Shown here: piece by piece, positions 1 through 5,115 of the stretch
Numbering within the stretch: position 1 is the first letter of the stretch
Layout: each line of letters starts with the position of its first letter
From: Pseudomonadota bacterium
GTDB taxonomy: Bacteria > Pseudomonadota > Alphaproteobacteria > Rhizobiales > Kaistiaceae
NCBI GenBank assembly: GCA_023433185.1
Contig: JAEZEN010000546.1
Coordinates: 1 to 5,728 of the forward strand
Direction of reading: 5' to 3'
DNA length: 5,728 nt
Notes under the pieces: model-generated
Database searches by the model: none
Seen by the model: only the letters and a program-made list of their open reading frames with translations
Told to the model about the DNA's origin: nothing
Translations under genes and position numbers: made by a program

Positions 1-45
1 CAGCAGGGCGGCGGCGCCGGCGAGCAGAAGGCCGCGGCGGGTCAT
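1..45 (-). CDS. N-terminal fragment of an exported protein with a Tat-like leader
   Basis: Only the first 15 codons are inside the window; they read MTRRGLLLAGAAALL on the minus strand. The Arg-Arg pair followed by a hydrophobic, alanine- and leucine-rich stretch is what is seen at the start of a twin-arginine (or Sec) signal peptide. The start ATG (bases 45-43) overlaps the TGA stop of the upstream large membrane protein gene in an ATGA arrangement, the usual sign of translational coupling within an operon. The mature protein lies outside the window, so its function cannot be named. The reading frame, start and operon link are seen directly; export is inferred from the leader. Confidence 0.6.
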   Translation of the reverse strand, partial: MTRRGLLLAGAAALL

Positions 46-2669
46 GCCGCCGCTGCCGCTTGGCCCCGTCGCGGACGCATGACCGCGAAGAGGGCGGGAA
101 TGGCGAGCAGGTAGGCCACCGCACTCACGTCGAGCACGGCCGCGAGGCCGAAGGCGGTCGCGACGATCGGCACCAGGGCGGCGCCGACCACCGAGAAGCA
201 GCCGTTGATCCCCCAGGCCCAGATGAACATGCCCTGCTTCCCGAGGCGCGCCAGCCAGGTCATGCCGACCGCCATGGGAAAGCCCATGAGGAAGGCCGGC
301 GGCGCGATGAGCATGAAGGAGACCACCAGTCGCCACCCGTAGTCCAGCGCGCCGATGCGGTCGAGCAGCGGGTCGAGCAGATGCCCGTAGGCGAAGACCA
401 GCGCGGCGATGGCGAGGAAGATGACAGGCATGACGCCCCCGGCGCGCTCGATGACGCGGGTCGCGGCGAGCGATCCGAGCCCGGAGAAGACCAGCATGCC
501 GGCGATCAGCACGCTCGCCGAGACGGTCGGGTTGGCGAGTGCCAGGGTGAAGCGGCCGATGAGGCCGACCTCGACCATGATGTAGCCGAGTCCGAGGCAG
601 GCGAAGTAGAGGATCGTCCCGGCCTTGCCCGGATTCGGGGCGAAGGCGCTCCGCCACGCGAACACCATCGGCAGGAGGACGAGCACGGCCGCGAGCCCGC
701 AGGCGATGGCGAAGGTCGCCCAGAGGAGGAGGTATCCCCACTCGTCCTGGAAGAGCTCCAGCCGGTCGAGCGTCCCGCCGAGATCGGCCGGCTTGACATA
801 GGCCGCGAAGAACGGCCGGTCGTTGGTCAGCGGCCGGGCATCGAAGACGTAGGCGCCGAGCACATCGCCCTCGACGGTGCCCATCAGCGACTGCCAGGCG
901 AGGCGGGCGAGGCGCGTGGAGGGCAGGGCGATCTCGTCTTCCCCATCGGTGGCGACGCCGTCCGTCGTCGGGTCGAAGGGCTCCGCGTCGCCATCGCCGG
1001 CGGTCTCGCCGGTCCCGAAGATCGCCTCGCGATACCCGTCGAGCACGCCGTCGGCCTCGTTCGGGTCGAAAGCCATGCCGGGGGCGTAGACCAGGTCCCA
1101 GGACAGTTCCTCCGTATAGATCGCGAGGCGCTCGATCTCCGCCGGCGTGAAGCCGCCCTGCTTGTAGAGGACCGTGGTGGTCGAGAGGTAGCTCGATGCG
1201 GCGAAGAGGGCATCCGGCGCGGTGCCGGGGTCGAACGCCTGCGCCGCCGCCGCCATCGTCGCGTAGAGCTTGAGGACCGACTTGGGCGGCTCCTCCTTGT
1301 TCCACAGCGTCACCGCGAGCACCCCGCCCGGGGCGAGCGCCCGCATGTAGCTGAGGATCGCCTCCTGCGTGTAGGCGTAGCGCTCGACGATGGCGAAACC
1401 GCCGGGATTGGAGAGGCCGACCGAGTCCGCAAGGCTGAGGTCGATGACGTCGAAGCGCTCGGTGGTATGGGCGAGGAAGAGCCGGCCGTCATAGGGCACG
1501 ACGGTCACGCGCGGGTCGCGCAGCACGTCGCCGGTGAAGGCGCGGAGTACCGGCTCGTCGAAGGCGGCGAGGACCGCCGGGTTGGATTGGGCGACGGTGA
1601 CATGCGGGGCGTCGGCGGCGAGCGCCGCGTTGGTCGAGATGCCGCCGCCGAACTGGACGACGAAGGTCTCCGGCCGCTCCTTGATCACATAGGGGTAGAA
1701 CATCGGCAGGTAGAAGAAGTAGTCGCGCTCCTCCTCGCCGAGCGCGCGCATGATGCCCTCCGGCCCGTCGCCGTCGACATAGAGCCCGACATAGGTGTTG
1801 GCCGGGAGGTCGGGCAGGTTGAATGCGGCATTGTCCGAGAGCCCCGGCGCGAAGTGCATGTAGGACGAGGCATAGACCTGGAGGTCGCCGAAGGGCGACA
1901 CCGAGCGCAGGATGCGCGTCGCGTCGGGGAAGTTCCGGGCGTAGGCGATCCCCTTGTACTGCGACACCGCGATGGCGGGGGTGCCGAGCGCGGCAGGCAG
2001 GACGAGGTAGGCGGCAAGCGAGGCGGCGGCGGCGCCGACCAGCGTCGCGGGGCCGAGGCGGCTGCCGGTGCCGGCGAACCACAACACGCCGCCGATCGCC
2101 CAGAGGAAAAGTGGGACGGTGACGATCTCCTCCGGAGCGAAGACGTACATCGCCCCGAGGACGAGGAGGCCGGCGAGGCCGGAACCGGTGAGGTCGGCGA
2201 AGTAGACGCGCGGGAACGCCTCCCGCGCCTTGATGAAGACGATGCCGAGGAAGAACGAGGCGGCGAGGAACGGCGCGAGGTAGAGGAGGAAGTTGGCGAG
2301 CAGCCGCCACTTCTGCTCCGGGTCCGCCACCAGGAACACCGGGTTGAAGGGAACCGCCTGGGCGATCAGGGTCGAGGCCACCATCAGCGGCCCGAAGGCG
2401 AGGAGCGAGGTGGCCGCGACCGCGCGCCAGTGGCGCACGAACCAGTCATTGGCGATGCACATGACGACGCTCGAGAACCCGAAGCCGAGCATCGCCAGGC
2501 TCACAACGACCGAGCCGAAGTGCGACCACGAGCCGACCGCGAAGACCCGCATCAGCCCGATCTGCAGGACGATCACCGCCCCCGCGACCAGCGCCACCGC
2601 GAGATAAAGCGCGAGCCGGCCGGGACCGGCGAAGGGCGCGTCGCTCTCGGAGAGGATGTCCGGCGTCAT
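42..2669 (-). CDS. Polytopic membrane protein with central spermidine-synthase/methyltransferase-like domain
   Basis: An 875-residue protein of the fused membrane/spermidine-synthase-like type. About seven hydrophobic helices lie in residues 19-228, a soluble domain in roughly 235-640, and about seven more helices in 646-863. The soluble part has a Rossmann nucleotide-binding loop (VVQFGGGIST, 337-346), a VVPYDGRLFL segment (390-399) matching the Asp-containing strand of spermidine synthases, FDVIDLSLADS (406-416), and the typical YAYTQEAILSYMRALAPGGVLAV stretch around 431-453. LTNDRPFF (614-621) and, in the second membrane half, GLGYIMVEVGLIGRF (693-707) and WAWGINGCFSVVGA (817-830) are family hallmarks. 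The acidic residue usually found after the second strand is replaced by Gln361 (VTVAQSNP), and an acidic Gly/Asp-rich linker occupies about 553-580. Enzymatic activity is therefore doubtful. By the positive-inside rule the soluble domain would face the periplasm. A weak GGGA Shine-Dalgarno precedes the ATG. True substrate unknown; it is not a housekeeping spermidine synthase, which is soluble and much shorter. Confidence 0.88.
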   Translation of the reverse strand: MTPDILSESDAPFAGPGRLALYLAVALVAGAVIVLQIGLMRVFAVGSWSHFGSVVVSLAMLGFGFSSVVMCIANDWFVRHWRAVAATSLLAFGPLMVASTLIAQAVPFNPVFLVADPEQKWRLLANFLLYLAPFLAASFFLGIVFIKAREAFPRVYFADLTGSGLAGLLVLGAMYVFAPEEIVTVPLFLWAIGGVLWFAGTGSRLGPATLVGAAAASLAAYLVLPAALGTPAIAVSQYKGIAYARNFPDATRILRSVSPFGDLQVYASSYMHFAPGLSDNAAFNLPDLPANTYVGLYVDGDGPEGIMRALGEEERDYFFYLPMFYPYVIKERPETFVVQFGGGISTNAALAADAPHVTVAQSNPAVLAAFDEPVLRAFTGDVLRDPRVTVVPYDGRLFLAHTTERFDVIDLSLADSVGLSNPGGFAIVERYAYTQEAILSYMRALAPGGVLAVTLWNKEEPPKSVLKLYATMAAAAQAFDPGTAPDALFAASSYLSTTTVLYKQGGFTPAEIERLAIYTEELSWDLVYAPGMAFDPNEADGVLDGYREAIFGTGETAGDGDAEPFDPTTDGVATDGEDEIALPSTRLARLAWQSLMGTVEGDVLGAYVFDARPLTNDRPFFAAYVKPADLGGTLDRLELFQDEWGYLLLWATFAIACGLAAVLVLLPMVFAWRSAFAPNPGKAGTILYFACLGLGYIMVEVGLIGRFTLALANPTVSASVLIAGMLVFSGLGSLAATRVIERAGGVMPVIFLAIAALVFAYGHLLDPLLDRIGALDYGWRLVVSFMLIAPPAFLMGFPMAVGMTWLARLGKQGMFIWAWGINGCFSVVGAALVPIVATAFGLAAVLDVSAVAYLLAIPALFAVMRPRRGQAAAAA

Positions 2670-2672
2670 GGA

Positions 2673-2701
2673 TTGTCCCGGGGCAGCGACGATCCCATAA
2701 C
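2673..2701 (+). promoter_or_regulatory. Candidate sigma-70-type promoter for the GNAT gene
   Basis: TTGTCC (2673-2678) and CATAAC (2696-2701) are separated by 17 bases; each matches four of six bases of the -35 and -10 consensus. Initiation near 2708 would leave a leader of about 24 bases containing the Shine-Dalgarno AGAGGGA (2718-2724). It lies in the 62-base gap between two divergent genes, where a promoter is required. Predicted by eye only. Confidence 0.35.
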
Positions 2702-2730
2702 CGGCGCCGTACAGAGCAGAGGGATCATCG
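2687..2730. repeat. Interrupted inverted repeat in the divergent promoter region
   Basis: CGACGATCCC (2687-2696) and GGGATCATCG (2721-2730) are inverted copies with 9 of 10 positions pairing, 24 bases apart. The arms bracket the candidate -10 hexamer and start site, and the right arm overlaps the Shine-Dalgarno of the GNAT gene. This could be an operator shared by the two divergent genes, but a chance repeat in GC-rich DNA is not excluded. Confidence 0.3.
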
Positions 2731-2731
2731 A

Positions 2732-3250
2732 ATGCCAGCCTTCACCATCCGTGACGAGCGAACAGGCGACGCGGCGGCGATCCGTGCCGTCACCCTCGAC
2801 GCCTTCCGGGACATGCCATACAGCCAGCAGACGGAGGCCGCCATCGTCGATGCACTCCGCGCCGCCGGTGCCCTGACGGTTTCGCTGGTGGCGGTGGAGG
2901 GGGAGGACATCGTCGGCCACGTCGCGTTCTCGCCGGTCACGATCGGCGGCGTCGCGGCGCCGGGCTGGTACGGGGTCGGCCCGCTGTCGGTGCGGCCCGA
3001 TCGTCAGCGGCGGGGCGCCGGCACCGCACTGATGAAGGAGGGCATCGCCGGTGTCCGCCGTCCGGGCGCCCGCGGCTGCGTCCTCGCCGGCGACCCGGCG
3101 TACTATGCGCGCTTCGGATTCGGCGGAAGCGGCGGCCTGAGCTATCCCGGCCTTCCCCCGACCCATTTCCGCGTGCTGCGGTTCGGGCCGGAGGAGGACC
3201 CAGCGGGAATCGTCGCCTTCCACCCGGCGTTTGCCGCGCGTTATGACTAG
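2732..3250 (+). CDS. GNAT family N-acetyltransferase, YhbS-like
   Basis: A 172-residue cytoplasmic protein of the GCN5-related N-acetyltransferase superfamily, which transfers an acetyl group from acetyl-CoA to an amine of a small molecule or protein. Strand beta-1 and the first helix (IRDERTGDAAAIRAVTLDAF, 6-25) are followed by the acetyl-CoA pyrophosphate-binding motif A, LSVRPDRQRRGAGTALM (85-101), with the Q-x-x-G-x-G signature at 92-97. VLAGDPAYYARFGF (117-130) is the segment that marks the YhbS-like subgroup (COG3153). Full length for that subgroup. The ATG is preceded by AGAGGGA at a 7-base spacing, which supports this start. It is divergent from the large membrane protein gene and convergent with the isoaspartyl methyltransferase-like gene, with only 19 bases between the two stop codons and no clear terminator there. 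The substrate cannot be told from the sequence. Confidence 0.92.
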   Translation: MPAFTIRDERTGDAAAIRAVTLDAFRDMPYSQQTEAAIVDALRAAGALTVSLVAVEGEDIVGHVAFSPVTIGGVAAPGWYGVGPLSVRPDRQRRGAGTALMKEGIAGVRRPGARGCVLAGDPAYYARFGFGGSGGLSYPGLPPTHFRVLRFGPEEDPAGIVAFHPAFAARYD

Positions 3251-3269
3251 GAGGTCCGGCGGGCCCGGC

Positions 3270-4178
3270 CTACTCGGTCGGCGCGCCGCCGTCGTGGGTT
3301 CCGACGATCTCGTCGCCCTCGAGTTTGGTGAAGGGCACGAAGGGGACGATCGAGCCGCGGTAGATGTCCGAGCGGACGATGCGCTCGTTGCCGAGCAGAC
3401 CCTTCTTCTTGGTCACCTTGAGGACATGCTGCGCGCCGGGCGGTCCGACCGGAATCACCATGATGCCGCCGCTCTTCAACTGGCGCAGCAGGGGCGGAGG
3501 GATGTGGTCGATGCCGCAGGTGACGATGATCTTGTCGAAGGGCGCGACCTCCTCCCAGCCGTAGTAGCCGTCGGCATGCTTGGTCGTGATCGAGCCGAAC
3601 TCGGTGTAGCCGCGGGCGATCAGGGCGTCGTAGAAGCCGCGGGTCCGCGCGGCGAGCGGCTTGATGATCTCGATCGACCAGATCTTGTCGGTGAGGTTGG
3701 CGAGGTAGGCCGACTGGTAGCCCGAGCCGGTGCCGATCTCGAGAACCTTCTCGCCGAACTGGACGTCGATCGAGGAGGTCATGCGGCCGACGAGATTGGG
3801 CCCCGAGATGGTCACTCCGTAACCGATGTCGAGAAAGGCCCGTTCGTAGACCCGCGGCAGGTTGACGGGCAGGCAGAACTGCTCGCGCGGCGTCATCAGG
3901 AAGGCGCGCTTGTCGCGATCGGTGAAGAGGTCGCGGTGGCCGACCAGGTGCTCGTAGCGATCGAAACGCTGGGCGAGATAGACCGGGTCCTCGCCGCGGT
4001 TCGTCACCATCCAGGCGACGAAGGCGTCCTTGTTCTCCATCGGCGGGAAGGCGCGCCAGTTGTAGGGCGTCGGCACGACGTTGTCGGGCACGGTGGAGGC
4101 GACCGCGGTGCCTGGGCGGGAAATGAGAGCCGCACCGGCCAGGGCCGCGCCTCCGAGGGCAAATTGGCGTCGGTTCAC
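3270..4178 (-). CDS. Tat-exported protein-L-isoaspartate O-methyltransferase-like protein
   Basis: A 302-residue protein if translation begins at the GTG at 4178-4176. The leader MNRRQFALGGAALAGAALIS has the twin-arginine motif at residues 3-4 and an A-V-A cleavage site at about residue 27, so export by Tat is expected. The body matches the PCMT family, which uses SAM to methylate isoaspartyl residues in damaged proteins: LMTPREQFCLP (94-104), AFLDIGYGVTISGPNLVGRM (114-133), SAM motif I VLEIGTGSGYQSAYLA (145-160), the acidic residue E170 in IWSIE, and DKIIVTCGIDHIPPPLLRQL (215-234) followed by KSGGIMVIPVG (235-245). All key segments are intact. It is longer than ordinary cytoplasmic PCMT (about 210 residues) because of the leader and an N-terminal region of about 60 residues. 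A longer in-frame reading from a TTG at 4298 lacks a Shine-Dalgarno and would bury the Arg-Arg pair at residues 43-44, so GTG is preferred. The GTG itself has only a weak ribosome site. Catalysis outside the cytoplasm is puzzling because SAM is not known to be present there. Confidence 0.87.
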   Translation of the reverse strand: MNRRQFALGGAALAGAALISRPGTAVASTVPDNVVPTPYNWRAFPPMENKDAFVAWMVTNRGEDPVYLAQRFDRYEHLVGHRDLFTDRDKRAFLMTPREQFCLPVNLPRVYERAFLDIGYGVTISGPNLVGRMTSSIDVQFGEKVLEIGTGSGYQSAYLANLTDKIWSIEIIKPLAARTRGFYDALIARGYTEFGSITTKHADGYYGWEEVAPFDKIIVTCGIDHIPPPLLRQLKSGGIMVIPVGPPGAQHVLKVTKKKGLLGNERIVRSDIYRGSIVPFVPFTKLEGDEIVGTHDGGAPTE

Positions 4179-4217
4179 GTTGTTCGTCCGGGCTCGAGCT
4201 GAAGGATCGCGGATCTG

Positions 4218-4244
4218 ACGATAGGCCCCAGAAGTTAGCGACAA
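4218..4244 (-). promoter_or_regulatory. Weak candidate promoter for the PCMT-like gene
   Basis: On the minus strand TTGTCG (4244-4239) and TATCGT (4223-4218) are separated by 15 bases, which is shorter than the usual 17. Initiation near 4211 would give a leader of about 33 bases to the GTG at 4178 and would exclude the longer TTG start at 4298. Offered as a candidate only. Confidence 0.22.
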
Positions 4245-4253
4245 TAGGGCCGC

Positions 4254-4296
4254 GATGCATGCATCTGGCGCGAAGGCGCCAAAAGTCGCGCGCGAC
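4254..4296. promoter_or_regulatory. Cluster of three adjacent palindromes between divergent genes
   Basis: Three dyads lie almost end to end. GATGCATGCATC (4254-4265) is a perfect 12-bp palindrome. TGGCGC and GCGCCA (4266-4271 and 4276-4281) are perfect 6-bp arms around GAAG. GTCGCGCGCGAC (4285-4296) is a second perfect 12-bp palindrome. They sit midway between the divergent PCMT-like and cytochrome c genes, where operators for dimeric regulators are expected. No known regulator consensus was recognised. Confidence 0.45.
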
Positions 4297-4346
4297 AACT
4301 TGCGTCTATCGGGCTGCCGCGCCTGAGACTAGTTCTAAGGCGCCAA
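4273..4346 (+). repeat. Direct repeat AAGGCGCCAA, two copies 64 bases apart
   Basis: AAGGCGCCAA occurs at 4273-4282 and again at 4337-4346, both in the spacer upstream of the cytochrome c gene. Each copy contains the palindromic core GGCGCC; the first also forms the right arm of the central dyad, and the second ends 1 base before the Shine-Dalgarno GGAGG (4348-4352). It could be a pair of protein-binding sites. GGCGCC alone is common in GC-rich genomes, which lowers confidence. Confidence 0.3.
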
Positions 4347-4361
4347 TGGAGGTGCCTGAAG

Positions 4362-4751
4362 ATGATGTTCAAGTCACTGGTGGCCTGTGCCCTGATCCTC
4401 GCCGCCGTCCCGGCCCTGGCCGGAGACCCGAAGGCGGGCGCCACGGTGTTCAGGAAGTGTCTGGCGTGCCATGCTGTGGGCGAGGGCGCGCGGCACAAGG
4501 TCGGGCCGGAGCTGAACGGGATATTCGACCGGGCGGCGGCCTCGCTTCCAGACTACAACTACTCCCGGCCGATGAAGGAATCCGGCATCGTTTGGACCCA
4601 CGAAGTCTTCGCCGAGTACATCAGGAACCCGCGGGCGATGGTGCCCGGGACCTCGATGGCCTTCGCCGGCCTGAAGCGGGATCAGGAGATCGCGGACGTG
4701 ACCGCCTATCTCGACCAGTTCGAAGCCGACGGGACGCTGAAGGGCGAATGA
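4362..4751 (+). CDS. Periplasmic class I cytochrome c (c2-like)
   Basis: A 129-residue monoheme electron carrier. A Sec signal peptide (about residues 1-20, ending ALA before GDP) sends it to the periplasm, where heme is attached. The heme site is CLACH (C33, C36, H37) and the sixth ligand is M99 in VPGTSMAF. KVGPELNGIFDR (46-57), NYSRPMKESGIVW (66-78) and ADVTAYLDQF match the c2/c550-type fold. In this family the residue before the ligand Met is usually Lys (PGTKMAF); here it is Ser98. The mature length of about 109 residues is normal. The start is the first of two tandem ATGs and has GGAGG (4348-4352) 9 bases upstream. It is a single gene followed by a strong hairpin, so it is probably transcribed alone. 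Such proteins shuttle electrons between the bc1 complex and oxidases, reaction centres or periplasmic dehydrogenases; the partner here is unknown. Confidence 0.94.
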   Translation: MMFKSLVACALILAAVPALAGDPKAGATVFRKCLACHAVGEGARHKVGPELNGIFDRAAASLPDYNYSRPMKESGIVWTHEVFAEYIRNPRAMVPGTSMAFAGLKRDQEIADVTAYLDQFEADGTLKGE

Positions 4752-4767
4752 CGCCGTCTCATGGCAC

Positions 4768-4800
4768 TCGCGCCGCCCCTCGGGTGGAAGGGCGGCGCGA
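4768..4800 (+). terminator. Terminator-like hairpin after cytochrome c
   Basis: TCGCGCCGCCC (4768-4778) pairs perfectly with GGGCGGCGCGA (4790-4800), an 11-bp GC-rich stem with an 11-base loop, starting 17 bases after the stop codon. No T run follows, so it is either a non-canonical intrinsic terminator or an mRNA 3'-end stabilising structure. Confidence 0.6.
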
Positions 4801-4811
4801 TGCTCATGGGG

Positions 4812-4841
4812 TGCGGGCTACGCAAGCACCAGATGCCCGCA
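4812..4841. repeat. Short inverted repeat in the cytochrome c-Wzz spacer
   Basis: TGCGGGC (4812-4818) and GCCCGCA (4835-4841) form a perfect 7-bp stem around a 16-base loop, 11 bases past the terminator-like hairpin. It could be a second part of the termination region. Weak on its own. Confidence 0.25.
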
Positions 4842-4946
4842 ACACGATGCCGACGAACCGGCGGCGCGCCGACCTGGCGCGTCCTCGCCGCCTCCGCCGG
4901 AAACAGGACCGTCCGATGCGGTGGGCGAGGCGACTATCGCCGCGTC

Positions 4947-4954
4947 ATGGTTAA
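4947..4954 (-). promoter_or_regulatory. CtrA-like half-site TTAACCAT
   Basis: ATGGTTAA on the plus strand is an exact inverse of TTAACCAT, the half-site form of the alphaproteobacterial cell-cycle regulator CtrA. Nearby TTAACGAT (5020-5027) differs by one base, and GTTAAC occurs at 5052-5057. A full TTAA-N7-TTAA site is absent; the closest is TTAA-N6-TTAA at 5020-5033. The match is short and the assignment is inference. Confidence 0.25.
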
Positions 4955-5011
4955 TTTGCGGTAAAGCGTCAGAGTATTTTTTCGGGCGCCCTGAAAGTGT
5001 TTCCGCGGGGC

Positions 5012-5041
5012 CCGGAAGGTTAACGATGTTTAACCTTTCGG
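5012..5041 (+). promoter_or_regulatory. 12-bp hairpin with Shine-Dalgarno-like stem and ATG in its loop
   Basis: CCGGAAGGTTAA (5012-5023) pairs with TTAACCTTTCGG (5030-5041) over 12 bp with a single G-U wobble; the loop is CGATGT (5024-5029). The left arm contains GGAAGG (5014-5019), and the loop contains an ATG (5026-5028) that is in frame with the downstream Wzz-type gene at a 6-base spacing from GGAAGG. As RNA this would hide a ribosome site. An alternative small stem, TTCCG (5001-5005) with CGGAA (5013-5017), uses the same bases. As DNA it is also an operator-like dyad. No T run follows, so it is not a standard terminator. Confidence 0.5.
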
Positions 5042-5115
5042 CAGAGGCGCCGTTAACTCCGCGCTTACCATGTTGGCGGATCATCGGGTCTCGTATTGGA
5101 GTCCGGGTCCGTGTC

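Larger units (their letters stand above)
4801..5115. other. Intergenic region upstream of the Wzz-type gene
   Basis: No convincing gene is seen here; the short frames present lack family features and ribosome sites. The left half (to about 4945) is GC-rich like the rest of the window. The right half (about 4947-5070) is clearly richer in A and T, with a run of six T (4977-4982), several GTTAA motifs, the imperfect palindrome TTTCGGGCGCCCTGAAA (4980-4996) and a long hairpin. This pattern fits a promoter and control region for the polysaccharide gene. No -35/-10 pair good enough to report was found. Confidence 0.5.

Noticed and set aside
60..2876. A 938-codon open frame on the plus strand, antisense to the large membrane protein gene
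   Set aside because: Its product is Arg/Glu/Gly/His-rich with no recognisable domain and it is the mirror of a well-supported gene; such long antisense frames are normal in GC-rich DNA.
3251..3269. A GC-rich dyad (GGGCCC core) in the convergent gap as a bidirectional terminator
   Set aside because: The symmetrical part is only about 8 bases with no loop and no T run, too little to call a terminator.
3231..4202. A 323-codon plus-strand frame opposite the PCMT-like gene
   Set aside because: It covers an intact family-level match on the other strand and its own product shows no domain.
3270..4298. The longer 342-residue version of the PCMT-like protein
   Set aside because: It needs a TTG start without a Shine-Dalgarno, would place the twin-arginine motif at residues 43-44, and runs through the palindrome cluster; the GTG at 4178 is the better start.
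4259..4954. A 231-codon plus-strand frame overlapping the cytochrome c gene
   Set aside because: It is an out-of-frame shadow of the cytochrome c gene, which has a signal peptide, CxxCH and a good ribosome site.
4761..4964. A 67-codon plus-strand frame after cytochrome c
   Set aside because: It begins inside the terminator-like hairpin region, has no ribosome site and no recognisable feature.
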